From positions 1,240,001-1,304,000 of the forward strand of contig OZ244850.1 in assembly GCA_965220895.1 (NCBI GenBank): a DNA stretch of 64,000 nucleotides, given 5' to 3'. Source of the DNA: WTFY01 sp965220895. GTDB taxonomy: Bacteria > Pseudomonadota > Gammaproteobacteria > UBA4575. The translations under genes and the position numbers were made by a program. Below the pieces are notes generated by a model, which worked only from the letters and a program-made list of their open reading frames with translations, was not told the origin of the DNA and did not search any database. Shown piece after piece: positions 50,663 through 59,766 of this stretch; position 1 is the first letter of the stretch; each line of letters starts with the position of its first letter.

Positions 50663-52246
50663 TCGAACATATCAGGCGTTGTTTGGCCTCTAGGCCAGTT
50701 GCGCCGATACCGCACATCCTCATAGCGTTCCTGTGCCAGATCGCGGGCACGCATTGCAAAATCCTTATTCTTCAACCAGCCTGCTTTGCGATTCTCGCCC
50801 AGCAATCCCTTCATGGTCAGCTTGGCACTTTTGCGGCCATTGCAGGGACGGCAAAGCAGGATGCGGTTCGAGATGTCATTCTCCCCGCGATCCGAGCGCG
50901 GGACAATGTGATCCAGTTCCATGAAAGGGGCTTCCAGTTCCCGCCCGCAGCCCGCACACAGGACCAGGCCCTCATTGATGCTTTGCGCATCGGCCAGCTC
51001 CCGGACGATCTCGGCGCGTGACATCTTTTGCCAAGGCTCCAGCGCGGGACGCTTGCGCCTCTCGGTAACGCGCAGGAAAGGGGCCGCAATCTCGCCGCCA
51101 TCCGTGCGCTCTGGTGGTTCCACCAGGTAATGAATATCGCCAAACACAAGATGGCCCTTGCCCCCCCCCCGCAGATTCAGATAGCAAGCCCTCATTTTCA
51201 AGCCGCTCGATGACAACGCCGTGTGCCTTTTCCCAAATATCTATCCCGATCCACTGTCTCCCTGATTGCTCTGCTGCAACACAGGTGGTTGCACAGCCCG
51301 CAAATGGATCCATGACTACATCATTCTCATGTGTGCTGGCATTAATCAGCCGTTCGTACAGGGCCAGCGGCTTTTGTGTCGGGAAACCTACCCTCTCTTT
51401 TTTCGGTGCGCGATTAATGTTGGTAATGATGTCTCTAGCTGCAATACCCTTTGAATCTGACAGGTAGAATTTACGCCTTGGCTGGCCTTTCTTGGACCAG
51501 TGAATTAGTCCGGCCGCTTCCAGCTTTTCTAAACTCTTGATCGTGAATCGCCAGTTTTTGGAATATACATCCCGCCAAGTAAACTCATGTGTCTTACCTG
51601 ATACTCCGCCGCCCTTTAAAGGCATCGTTGTATAGCGGCCCTGTTTGTCCTTGTAGCGGTAGTTTGCTTCTATGTAGTCTTGAGTAAGCGGATCGTATTG
51701 CTGGTTCCATACAGCTTCTTTAGATTTCCTGTAATACAGTATTCCGTCATGAATGCGGGCATATCGCTTGGCATCACTCCGGCCCGCTGTGCGCTCCCAA
51801 ATAACTTCATTGCGAAAGTTAGGCCATCCGAAAATCGCATCCATAACGGCTTTCAGGTAATGACTGGCCGTGGAATCGCAATGCAGATAGATCGAGCCCG
51901 TAGGCTTGAGCAATCGCCTCATTTCAAGCAATCGCACGGCCATGAAACACATGAAGGCTCCCATGCCATCCGAGTGCGCATAGCGGGCACTTTCGATGGC
52001 TTCCATCAATCTAGGATAGTCATCGGTGATCTGGTCCACCCATTCCTGATGTACATCACGCTCCCAAGACCAGCGATCCTGGAACTTGGCTCCGGCTGCC
52101 AAACTGTCAGGCGTAGCATGGAAGTCTCGGCCCTTGTTGAAGGGCGGATCAGTGGCGATCAGGTCTACGGATTCCGAGTTCATGGCCCGCATGAACTTGA
52201 GATTATCGCCGTGGAAAAGAGTACGATTAGGCCAGTTCGGTTCCAT
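50659..52246 (-). CDS. DNA methyltransferase-HNH fusion interrupted by a G10 tract
   Basis: Two frames join at ten consecutive G (minus strand; 51,161-51,170). The upstream frame (start 52,246) encodes a DNA methyltransferase of the N4/N6 class: catalytic DPPF in ATDPPFNKGRD near residue 33 and the SAM motif DPFAGCATTCVA near residue 315. With nine G it would continue into the second frame and give a 528-aa protein whose C-terminus is an HNH domain: CAGC, ELDHIVPRSDRGEND, NRILLCRPCNGRKS. As sequenced, the first product ends after an out-of-frame tail of about 80 residues at 50,972. This may be phase variation or a sequencing miscount. Confidence 0.85.
51161..51170 (-). repeat. Homopolymeric G10 tract in coding sequence
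   Basis: Ten C on the plus strand, G on the coding strand, exactly at the methyltransferase-HNH domain boundary. G9 (or G12) would restore one frame. Mononucleotide tracts of this length are classic slippage sites in phase-variable restriction genes. Confidence 0.8.
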
Positions 52247-52253
52247 GCCGAAC

Positions 52254-52282
52254 TTTGTACTAGACTAGTTTTGGTTTGTCAA
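52254..52282 (-). promoter_or_regulatory. Inward promoter built on the right inverted repeat
   Basis: On the minus strand TTGACA (52,282-52,277, within the inverted repeat), 17 bases, then TACAAA (52,259-52,254). The methyltransferase ATG begins 8 bases after the -10, so the transcript would be nearly or fully leaderless. Confidence 0.6.
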
Positions 52283-52295
52283 ATATAATAACGCC
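52271..52295 (-). repeat. Right terminal inverted repeat of the transposon
   Basis: Complement begins GGCGTTATTATATTTGACA; one mismatch in 25 to the left end. It is followed by the 8-base target duplication. Confidence 0.9.
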
Positions 52296-52303
52296 AAAAT
52301 CAA
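52296..52303. repeat. Target site duplication, right copy
   Basis: AAAATCAA, identical to 49,197-49,204. Confidence 0.9.
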
Positions 52304-52355
52304 AGACCCGGGTATGCTGGCACATAGGAAAAGCCAAATGGGGGAAGGTTGTTGC

Positions 52356-53255
52356 ATGGAACGGGCCTTTTTCTCTGCAAAAGCAGGCAATTCAATCGCC
52401 ACGGTGGCCGCAACCGTATATCTGTTGCTGATCGGTGTGCCGAAAGCGGATGCTGCAGACTCCGGATGGTACGCCGGGGCAAGCATTCCGGTGATGTACA
52501 TTGATGATACGAATATCACCATCACGGGCAGTAACGCTGGCGGCCTGTTGCACGGCAATCCAGTACCGCCGAGCACGTACCGGGGGAAAGCCGCCAACAA
52601 ATTCGATACTGGCTACAAGCTGGAGGGTGTCATACGTTACGGGTTCCTCCCCAATATCCGCATAGAGCTTGAGCTTTTTTACTCGAAGGCTGATGTGGCC
52701 AAGCTCACCTATAGCGATGTGAGCACCACCATTACCACTTCCCAGGGGAACCTCCCTGCAATACAGGTTCCTGGAGAAACGCATCCTCCAGTATCCGGCT
52801 ACGCCGAACAGTTGGGAGCCATGCTGAATCTGTGGTACGACATCGATCTTGACTCCTGGTGGACACCTTATGTCGGGATTGGAGCCGGTGTGATGGAGGC
52901 TGATTTTGGCGACGTCAAATATGATGACAATGCACTTGCACAGTACATAGCGGATGAGGTGTATCTGTTGTAGAACCCGATGGTGCCCCGGGACGCCTAC
53001 CTCGCAGGCAGGCCTCCACTTCCGTCCGGATATGCGCCTGGAGTTTCTACAACGGATACGGTATTTACCTACCAGGCAGCGGCTGGAGTCAGTTATCAGT
53101 GGCAGGACAATATCGTGTTACGCCTGGGTTATCGTTACCAGACCTCGGATGACCTGGAATTCAGGGGCCGAGGAAGCGCTTTTGGTAACACGGTCAACAC
53201 CAAAACGGATATTCGTGTCCATTTGATAGAAATCGGCTTTCGTTACGGTTTCTGA
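52356..53255 (+). pseudogene. Outer-membrane beta-barrel protein with in-frame amber stop
   Basis: Start ATG preceded by GGGGGAAGG. Signal peptide (cleavage near ADAADSG), then barrel strands (GWYAGASIPVMYIDD, LEGVIRYGFLPNIRIELELFY, GAMLNLWYDIDLDSWWTPYVGIGAG). A TAG at 52,971-52,973 interrupts the frame after VYLL; the same frame continues with PSGYAPG, YQWQDNIVLRLGYRYQ and the typical C-terminal RVHLIEIGFRYGF. Without the stop it would be a 299-codon barrel. The transposon lies 53 bases upstream and may have removed its promoter. It is probably a recent pseudogene; suppression or a sequencing error is possible. Confidence 0.75.
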
Positions 53256-53261
53256 AACTGG

Positions 53262-53317
53262 GGAAGCCTGGCAGCTTCCAAATATCGAGGAGTATTGCCC
53301 GGTGCTATTTTGCCGGG
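53262..53317. terminator. Two hairpins between convergent genes
   Basis: GGAAGC-CTGGCA-GCTTCC (53,262-53,279) and CCCGG-N10-CCGGG (53,298-53,317) lie between the outer-membrane protein remnant and ppsR. The second loop contains TTTT on the plus strand. Possible bidirectional termination. Confidence 0.4.
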
Positions 53318-54162
53318 GAGGCAGGAAGGTGGCTGTCGTTTTTTCGGGTTCTCAGTTTCAGGCGCTGAAGGATGGCTGTCGCAATCTCCTCGATCGAGAT
53401 GGAGGTGCTGTCCAGATAGGGTAGCCGTGTCGCCCGGAATATGGCTTCTGCACGATGCACTTCATACTCGCATTGCTGAAGTGAGGCATACCGGCTTCCG
53501 GGCCTCCTTTCCTGGCGAATCTTGTGCAATTGGCGGGGTGACAGGGTGAGCCCGAACACACGTTCCTGAACGCCTGCAATTGCCTTGGGAAGGGATGAGC
53601 TCTCGAAGTCGGCATCGGCCAGCGGATAGTTTGCAGCCTTCAGGTTGTAATGCATGGCCAGATACAGGCAGGTCGGCGTCTTGCCGCTTCTGGATACCCC
53701 CGTGAGCACGATATCCGCATTTGCCAGGTCGACGATTTTTGTACCATCATCATGGTTTAACGTAAAATCCAGGGCTTCGATACGCTGCACGTACTTCAGC
53801 GGACTGCCCACCCCGTGCGTTTCGCCTACAGCATGCTTGGCCTTTGAACCCAGGCGGGATTCCAGTTGCGGGATGAAGGTAGAGAAAATATCCAGCACCG
53901 GTATGTCTTGGGATAAAAAAAGATCGATCAAAGACTTGTCTGCCAGACTGGTAAACACGATCGGCGGGACAGGTTCTGCCTCCATGACGGCCGAGATCGT
54001 TGCGATGACGCGCTGTACCTCCTGTGCATCGGAGACGAATGGAAAGACCGTCTTGACGAACTCGGTGTCCGGGAATTGTGCGAACAGGGACTGGCCCAAT
54101 GATTCGATGGTGATTCCCGTGCTGTCTGAAATGAAAAACACCTTTTGTTTTTGGGCCGCCAT
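53305..54162 (-). CDS. ppsR: PEP synthase regulatory kinase/pyrophosphorylase
   Basis: 285 aa, DUF299 family. N-terminus FFISDSTGITIESLGQSLF, the P-loop-like TGVSRSGKTPTCLYLA near residue 150 and the SSLPKAI segment. Uses ADP to phosphorylate, and Pi to dephosphorylate, a Thr next to the catalytic His of PEP synthase, switching the enzyme off and on. It is divergent from ppsA, its target, with only 18 bases between start codons, so the promoters must lie inside the opposing genes. Confidence 0.93.
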   Translation of the reverse strand: MAAQKQKVFFISDSTGITIESLGQSLFAQFPDTEFVKTVFPFVSDAQEVQRVIATISAVMEAEPVPPIVFTSLADKSLIDLFLSQDIPVLDIFSTFIPQLESRLGSKAKHAVGETHGVGSPLKYVQRIEALDFTLNHDDGTKIVDLANADIVLTGVSRSGKTPTCLYLAMHYNLKAANYPLADADFESSSLPKAIAGVQERVFGLTLSPRQLHKIRQERRPGSRYASLQQCEYEVHRAEAIFRATRLPYLDSTSISIEEIATAILQRLKLRTRKNDSHLPASPAK

Positions 54163-54180
54163 ATAGTAAATATACCCGAT

Positions 54181-56541
54181 ATGAACCGCTGTACGATTGA
54201 TCTTGCCGAAATTGGCGCAGAGGACGGAGCCCGGGTCGGAGGCAAGAATGCCTCCCTGGGCGAGATGATCCGCAATCTAGACGCTCTGGGTGTGCGCGTG
54301 CCCGGTGGGTTTGCGACGACATCGGAAGCCTTCCATATGTACCTGGAAGCCAATGGCCTGACCCGGAAGATCGCAAGCCAGCTGGATGCCCTGGACGTGG
54401 AGGATATTCCCCGGCTGACCCGGGTCGGAAAGACCATACGCGAATGGGTCCTGGCGGGCGAGTTGCCTCGTGAACTGCACACTGAGGTCAGTGAAGCCTA
54501 TCGAGGGCTCGAGGCACGCATCCAGCCGGATGTGGCGGTCGCGGTACGGTCTTCGGCCACCGCGGAAGACTTGCCGGAGGCTTCCTTTGCGGGCCAGCAG
54601 GAGAGCTACCTGAACGTGCGCGGGATCTGCGATGTGCTGGTCGCGGTCAAGAAGGTATTCGCATCCCTGTTCAACGACCGCGCCATCGCCTACCGGGAGG
54701 AGAAGGGATTCGGGCATGACGGGCTTGCACTCTCTGCCGGTATCCAGCAGATGGTTCGAAGTGATCTGGCAGCCAGCGGCGTGATGTTTACCCTGGATAC
54801 TGAATCGGGCTTCAGGGATGTGGTATTCATCACGGCAGGCTACGGGTTGGGGGAGACCATCGTGCAAGGCCAGATCAATCCTGACGAGTTTTATGTAGCC
54901 AAGGCTGCCCTGAGCCGGGAGTGTCCGGCAATCGTCCGGCGGGCCTGCGGCAGCAAACTACAGAAAATGGTTTACAGGGAGGAAGGCAGCGGCACGGAAA
55001 CCGTAGCCGTGCCGGAATCCATGCAGAACCGTTTTTGCATTTCCGACGCGGATGTCGAGGCCCTGGCCCGGATGGCCGTGTTGATTGAACGCCATTACCA
55101 GCGGCCGATGGATATTGAATGGGCCAAGGACGGGTCCAACCAGCAGCTGTACATCGTACAGGCCCGTCCCGAAACCGTGCAGAGCGTCGAGCAAAAGGTC
55201 ATCGAGAAATATTTGCTGAAAGAAACCTCGCAAGTGCTGGTGACCGGCCGAAGCATCGGCCAGCGCATCGGAGCAGGCAGGGCCCGCGTCATTCCGTCGC
55301 TGGCAGAGATCGAACAGCTGCAGGCGGGTGAAGTATTGGTCACGGACATGACTGATCCTCACTGGGAGCCCGTGATGAAACGCGCTGCGGCCATTGTCAC
55401 CAACCGTGGCGGGCGCACCTGTCACGCGGCTATCATTGCACGTGAACTGGGGGTGCCCGCGATCGTCGGATGCGAAGATGCCACCCGTGCCCTGCAGTCC
55501 GCCCGGGAGATCACGGTATCGTGTGCCCAGGGAGATACCGGCCATGTGTATGAAGGCCTTCTAGAATTTGAAATCAACAGGACCCGGCTTGACAGGATGC
55601 CTGACATTCCATGCAGGATCATGCTGAACGTCGGGGACCCCGAACAGGCCTTTTTCTTTTCCCAGACTCCCAATGCGGGTGTCGGGCTGGCGCGCCTGGA
55701 GTTCTTGATCAACAAGACTATCGGCGTGCACCCGCGCGCACTCATTGATTTTGACCAGCTGCCCGATGACCTCAGGGCGGGGATCGAGATGCGCAGTGCT
55801 GCGTATGCGGACCCGCAGACGTTCTTTGTCGAGAAGCTGACCGAGGGAATCGCGACCCTGGCGACGGCCTTTGAGGGTAAGCCCGTCTTGGTACGTTTAT
55901 CGGATTTCAAGTCAAACGAGTATGCGAATCTGCTGGGTGGAAACCTGTATGAACCCTCTGAGGAAAACCCGATGATCGGCTACCGGGGCACGTCGAGATA
56001 CCTGTCGGAGTTGTTTGCGCCCTGTTTCGAAATGGAATGTCGGGCCTTGCGTGCCGTGCGCAATGAAATGGGATTCACCAATATCCAGATCATGGTCCCC
56101 TTCGTGCGCACCCTGGAGGAAGCCAAAAGTGTCACTGCCTTGCTGGGCGAACACGGTCTGGAGCGCTCGGAAAATGACCTCAAGGTAGTCATGATGTGCG
56201 AAGTCCCTTCGAACGCGGTGCTGGCCGATGACTTTCTGCAGTATTTTGACGGGTTTTCCATCGGCTCGAATGACCTCACGCAAATGACGCTAGGCCTGGA
56301 TCGGGATTCCGAACTTGTGGCCGGGCAGTTTGATGAAAGAAACGAAGCGGTCCTGAACCTGGTCCGCCAGGCCATTCAGGCTTGCAGGAAAGCCGGCAAG
56401 TACGTGGGCATCTGCGGGCAGGGCCCTTCTGATTATCCGGAATTTGCGTACTGGCTGGTCGAGCAGGGCATTGACAGCATCTCGCTCAATCCGGACTCGG
56501 TAATCAGCACCTGGGTGCACCTGTCAAAGTACGGTCGGTGA
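54181..56541 (+). CDS. ppsA: Phosphoenolpyruvate synthase
   Basis: 786 aa from MNRCTIDLAEIG; an earlier ATG would run into ppsR. ATP-grasp domain (VGGKNASLGEM at the start, AVRSSATAEDLPEASFAGQQ), phosphohistidine domain with GGRTCHAAIIARELG (catalytic His, preceded by the Thr that PpsR modifies), and the PEP-binding TIM barrel ending FCSIG-type FSIGSNDLTQMTLG and GICGQGPSDYP. Converts pyruvate and ATP to PEP, AMP and Pi for gluconeogenesis, expected in an autotroph or organic-acid user. Confidence 0.95.
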   Translation: MNRCTIDLAEIGAEDGARVGGKNASLGEMIRNLDALGVRVPGGFATTSEAFHMYLEANGLTRKIASQLDALDVEDIPRLTRVGKTIREWVLAGELPRELHTEVSEAYRGLEARIQPDVAVAVRSSATAEDLPEASFAGQQESYLNVRGICDVLVAVKKVFASLFNDRAIAYREEKGFGHDGLALSAGIQQMVRSDLAASGVMFTLDTESGFRDVVFITAGYGLGETIVQGQINPDEFYVAKAALSRECPAIVRRACGSKLQKMVYREEGSGTETVAVPESMQNRFCISDADVEALARMAVLIERHYQRPMDIEWAKDGSNQQLYIVQARPETVQSVEQKVIEKYLLKETSQVLVTGRSIGQRIGAGRARVIPSLAEIEQLQAGEVLVTDMTDPHWEPVMKRAAAIVTNRGGRTCHAAIIARELGVPAIVGCEDATRALQSAREITVSCAQGDTGHVYEGLLEFEINRTRLDRMPDIPCRIMLNVGDPEQAFFFSQTPNAGVGLARLEFLINKTIGVHPRALIDFDQLPDDLRAGIEMRSAAYADPQTFFVEKLTEGIATLATAFEGKPVLVRLSDFKSNEYANLLGGNLYEPSEENPMIGYRGTSRYLSELFAPCFEMECRALRAVRNEMGFTNIQIMVPFVRTLEEAKSVTALLGEHGLERSENDLKVVMMCEVPSNAVLADDFLQYFDGFSIGSNDLTQMTLGLDRDSELVAGQFDERNEAVLNLVRQAIQACRKAGKYVGICGQGPSDYPEFAYWLVEQGIDSISLNPDSVISTWVHLSKYGR

Positions 56542-56754
56542 AGCCGCACCGCGGACGGGGTTGCAGGGGATTGGCAAACTTTCCCACATGCTTTTGAGTC
56601 ATTCAGACGGTTTCCCTCCCTGAAGCCGGGGAATTTACGGCAGAAGTTTTTATATGAATGCAACAATGCTGTGACAATGCCTTTATATATTCAAGGTTAT
56701 ATATTCAAATGGATGGTGCCTGTATCCTTGGTTCGGAAATAATGGAGAAAAATA

Positions 56755-57777
56755 TTGAAAGCCGTCGGTCTGTACAAGTACCTGCCCATTGATGAAGCCG
56801 ATTCACTGCTGGACATGGAGATTGAAGCCCCCCGCCCTGTGGGCCGGGAACTCCTGATCCGAGTACAGGCCATTTCCGTAAATCCCGTGGATACGAAAAT
56901 GCGCGCTCCGCAAGACAAGGTGGAGGAAGCCCCTCGCATTCTGGGTTGGGATGCTGCCGGTGTGGTTGAGGAGGTGGGTTCGGATGTGACGCTGTTTCAG
57001 CCAGGGGATGAAGTGTTCTATGCAGGTGACTTCACCCGCCCGGGCTGCAACAGCGAGTTTCATCTGGTCGACGAGCGTATCGTGGGTAGCAAGCCGCAAT
57101 GTCTGGATTTTTCCCAGGCCGCTGCCCTGCCACTGACCAGTATCACCGCCTGGGAGTCCCTGTTTGACCGTCTGGGGATTGCCGCGGATGGCTCAGACCG
57201 GGGCCGGCAGCTTCTCATCATCGGGGGTGCAGGCGGGGTAGGCTCTATTGCCACACAGTTTGCCAAGCAGGTTGCAGAGCTGACCGTGACCGTCACGGCT
57301 TCCCGGCCCGAGTCACGGAAGTGGTGCAGGGAATTGGGCGCAGACCATGTGATCAACCACTACCTGGACATTCCCGAGCAGATGGGTCAACTGGGAATCG
57401 ACGGGTATGAGTTCATCCTGTGCCTGAATGATACGGACAAGTACTGGCAGACCATGGCGGCCGTGATTGCACCCCAGGGGAAAATTTGTTCCATCGTGGA
57501 AACGGCGGCCTACGTGGACCTTGGCACGTTAAAAAGCAAAAGCGCGACCTTTGTCTGGGAGTTCATGTTCACCCGTTCCATGTACGAGACTGACGACATG
57601 ATCGAACAGCACCACCTGCTTCACCGGGTGGCCACCCTGGTGGATTCGGGCGCGATCCGCACCACCGTCAACAAGGTGCTCAAGCCCATCAATGCGAAAA
57701 ACCTCAAGGCCGCCCATGCCGAGATTGAAAACCGGCGTACGATCGGCAAGATTGTCCTGCAAGGCTGGGGTTCCTGA
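56755..57777 (+). CDS. Zinc-type alcohol dehydrogenase-like oxidoreductase
   Basis: 340 aa from a TTG preceded by GGAG. MDR superfamily: GroES-like N-domain (LLIRVQAISVNPVDTKMR), Rossmann NADPH site IIGGAGGVGSIATQFAKQ near residue 160. The catalytic zinc Cys is replaced (NPVDTK), placing it in the quinone reductase/ZADH-1 group that uses NADPH. The substrate is unknown; it may reduce quinones or reactive enals. Single gene, 213 bases after ppsA. Confidence 0.85.
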   Translation: MKAVGLYKYLPIDEADSLLDMEIEAPRPVGRELLIRVQAISVNPVDTKMRAPQDKVEEAPRILGWDAAGVVEEVGSDVTLFQPGDEVFYAGDFTRPGCNSEFHLVDERIVGSKPQCLDFSQAAALPLTSITAWESLFDRLGIAADGSDRGRQLLIIGGAGGVGSIATQFAKQVAELTVTVTASRPESRKWCRELGADHVINHYLDIPEQMGQLGIDGYEFILCLNDTDKYWQTMAAVIAPQGKICSIVETAAYVDLGTLKSKSATFVWEFMFTRSMYETDDMIEQHHLLHRVATLVDSGAIRTTVNKVLKPINAKNLKAAHAEIENRRTIGKIVLQGWGS

Positions 57778-57803
57778 CTACGGCAAGTTGCCGAGCCGTT
57801 TTA

Positions 57804-58631
57804 CTACCGGGGCTTCGGCTGCAACAGCATGTCTCGCCAGCGGTCATTCAGACTTCCAAACACGATAAAAGAAGGATTCAGCAACGAGTCCTTCGTGTTG
57901 TAACGCACCGTCCTTAGCCGGGTATCGACCAGCGAGCCTCCCGCTTCCTGTACGATGCAGTGAGCGGCCGCCGTATCCCATTCGGAAGTGGGCCCGAACC
58001 GGGGATAGAGGTCTGCCTTGCCTTCTGCAACCAGGCAGGTCTTGATCGAGCTTCCGACACTGATCAGTTCATGGTCGCCAATCTGTGCCAGCAAGGCTTG
58101 CAGGGAATGGCCGGCGTGTGAACGGCTGCCACAGATCGTCGGGATGGCATCGGGCGTGGAAAAACGGGTCCGGATCCTGCAGGCAGCTTGTTCTCGTTCG
58201 TGCTTGAAGGCTCCATGTCCGGTAGCTGCGTAATAACAGGTGTCCTGCACCGGCAGGTAGACCGCACCGAGGTGGGCCACGTGATCGATGACCAGGGCAA
58301 CGTTCACGGTAAACTCGCCGTTTTTCTTGATAAATTCACGGGTCCCGTCCAGCGGGTCTATCAGCCAGTAGCGCTTCCACCTCATCCTTTGCGAATACGG
58401 GATCGAAGCCGATTCTTCCGAGAGAACGGGAATGTCCGGTGTCAGGGTTTTCAGTTGCCGGCAAATCAGGCGGTGGGAGGCGAGGTCTGCCGTGGTGCGC
58501 GGCGAGCGGTCCTCTTTCTCCTCAACCTCGAACCCCGCAAGATAAATTTTCATGACCTCTTGACCGGCCTGCTTTACAATATCGCAGACCGGAGCAATGA
58601 GCGCTTCAAGCTGTGCAGAATCCGGGTCCAT
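57804..58631 (-). CDS. cysQ: 3'(2'),5'-bisphosphate nucleotidase
   Basis: 275 aa from the ATG of MDPDSAQLEA; two residues upstream could be an alternative. Inositol-monophosphatase fold with the metal motifs LSEESA, WLIDPLDGTREFIKKNGEF and SEWDTAAAHCIVQEAGG. Degrades 3'-phosphoadenosine 5'-phosphate formed during sulfate assimilation. It is divergent from yrfG, the usual gammaproteobacterial arrangement, with 34 bases between starts. Confidence 0.92.
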   Translation of the reverse strand: MDPDSAQLEALIAPVCDIVKQAGQEVMKIYLAGFEVEEKEDRSPRTTADLASHRLICRQLKTLTPDIPVLSEESASIPYSQRMRWKRYWLIDPLDGTREFIKKNGEFTVNVALVIDHVAHLGAVYLPVQDTCYYAATGHGAFKHEREQAACRIRTRFSTPDAIPTICGSRSHAGHSLQALLAQIGDHELISVGSSIKTCLVAEGKADLYPRFGPTSEWDTAAAHCIVQEAGGSLVDTRLRTVRYNTKDSLLNPSFIVFGSLNDRWRDMLLQPKPR

Positions 58632-58665
58632 CACCAGCAATTACGTGTTCGGAGATTCCTTGTCT

Positions 58666-59328
58666 ATGCCTGTGTCTGCTGCCTGGGGAGAAATTAAAAC
58701 CGTCTTTCTGGACATGGACGGCACCCTGCTGGATCTGAGTTTTGACTCGTATTTCTGGCAACGGTATCTACCCTTGAGGTACAGCCAGAAGAACCAGATT
58801 GAATTCAGTCATGCCAGGGAACTTTTGCAGTCCTATTATAAAGGAAAAGCCGGCACACTGGACTGGTATTGCACGGACTACTGGACCAACGAACTGGATC
58901 TCGATGTCGCTGCATTGAAGCGCGAGATTGCCTGGCGTATCCGGATTTTTCCTCACGTGGAGCCGTTCCTGGAAAGGCTGGCAGCGGCCGAGAAACAGGT
59001 TGCCCTGGTGACCAATGCGCACCCCAGTACTATTTCAGTGAAAATGAACTGTGTACCCATCGAATCGTACTTCGAGCGGATCATTTCCTCGCATCACTTC
59101 GGCTGTCCCAAAGAACAGCAGCCCTTCTGGAGCAAGATGATGGATTCCTTCCCGTTTGATCCGGAAACGACCCTGCTGATCGATGACAATCTGGAGGTGT
59201 TGGCTGCTGCGCAAACCTATGGCATCCGCCACCTGATCACGATTCGACAGCCGGACAGTTCCAAGCCGGCGCGGGACGCCCTGCCGTATACAACCATTTC
59301 GGATTTTGCCGAGATCATGCCGGCCTGA
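58666..59328 (+). CDS. yrfG: HAD-family GMP/IMP nucleotidase YrfG
   Basis: 220 aa from the ATG of MPVSAAWGEI; longer readings start inside cysQ. HAD motif I LDMDGTLLDL, motif II VTNAH, and motifs III/IV FGCPKEQQPFW and TLLIDDNLEVLAAA. E. coli YrfG dephosphorylates purine nucleotides. Its stop abuts the stop of the convergent YkgJ-like gene with no base between. Confidence 0.9.
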   Translation: MPVSAAWGEIKTVFLDMDGTLLDLSFDSYFWQRYLPLRYSQKNQIEFSHARELLQSYYKGKAGTLDWYCTDYWTNELDLDVAALKREIAWRIRIFPHVEPFLERLAAAEKQVALVTNAHPSTISVKMNCVPIESYFERIISSHHFGCPKEQQPFWSKMMDSFPFDPETTLLIDDNLEVLAAAQTYGIRHLITIRQPDSSKPARDALPYTTISDFAEIMPA

Positions 59329-59745
59329 CTAACCCCGGCCCCAGCGCTTGAAGCGCTTCTTGCAATACTTGAGCAAGGATTCGTAGTCAGGAAAGTGCAG
59401 CTCATAGTCGTTTTCTACCGGGGCATCGAATTCGCAGTAGTCATTGCTGTGGTCCCGGCAAATCTGTGGGCGCACCTCGTAGATGCCACAGCGGCCATCG
59501 CTCTGAAGGTGTGAGCAGCGCCCCGAAACCATCAGCCACCAGCCTTCGTCGTCCCTGTATACCTCCACACCTTCATGTGAAACCTGCCAAAGCAGGTGTT
59601 CGTAGTCCTGCTTGCTTCGGGGTGTGATCAGTTCTTCGGTCACATAGGTGCAGCAATACGAGTTGGTGCAATAGCCGCATTTGTTCTCGGCCGAAATCTC
59701 GATGCCCGGCTCAAGCTTTACCTTGATGTCGGCGAGGCGTTCCAT
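59329..59745 (-). CDS. YkgJ family cysteine-cluster protein
   Basis: 138 aa. Cys spacing CGYCTNSYCC in the N-terminal part and CSHL...CGIYEVRPQICRDHSND in the second half, the YkgJ/CxxCxxCC zinc- or iron-cluster family. The function is unknown; a metal-binding or Fe-S role is assumed. It precedes the small conserved gene upstream on the same strand by 21 bases. Confidence 0.85.
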   Translation of the reverse strand: MERLADIKVKLEPGIEISAENKCGYCTNSYCCTYVTEELITPRSKQDYEHLLWQVSHEGVEVYRDDEGWWLMVSGRCSHLQSDGRCGIYEVRPQICRDHSNDYCEFDAPVENDYELHFPDYESLLKYCKKRFKRWGRG

Positions 59746-59766
59746 GGGCTCGAATGTGCTCCTGGA

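Larger units (their letters stand above)
49205..52295 (+). mobile_element. IS1595-family transposon with methyltransferase-HNH passenger
   Basis: 3,091 bases bounded by 25-base inverted repeats (49,205-49,229 and 52,271-52,295, 24 of 25 matching, beginning GGCGTTATTATA) and a perfect 8-base direct duplication AAAATCAA. It contains the transposase, a tRNA-like fold, a small protein gene and a DNA methyltransferase-HNH gene. Both repeats contain TTGACA, placed as the -35 of an inward promoter. The complete ends indicate a recent, possibly active insertion. IS1595 members with passenger genes are known in general; this cargo was not matched to a named element. Confidence 0.9.

Noticed and set aside
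50972..51160. Out-of-frame C-terminal tail of the methyltransferase as a genuine domain
   Set aside because: The tail after the G10 tract is Arg/Gly/Pro-rich with no pattern, while the alternate frame encodes a clear HNH domain; it is best explained as frameshifted sequence.
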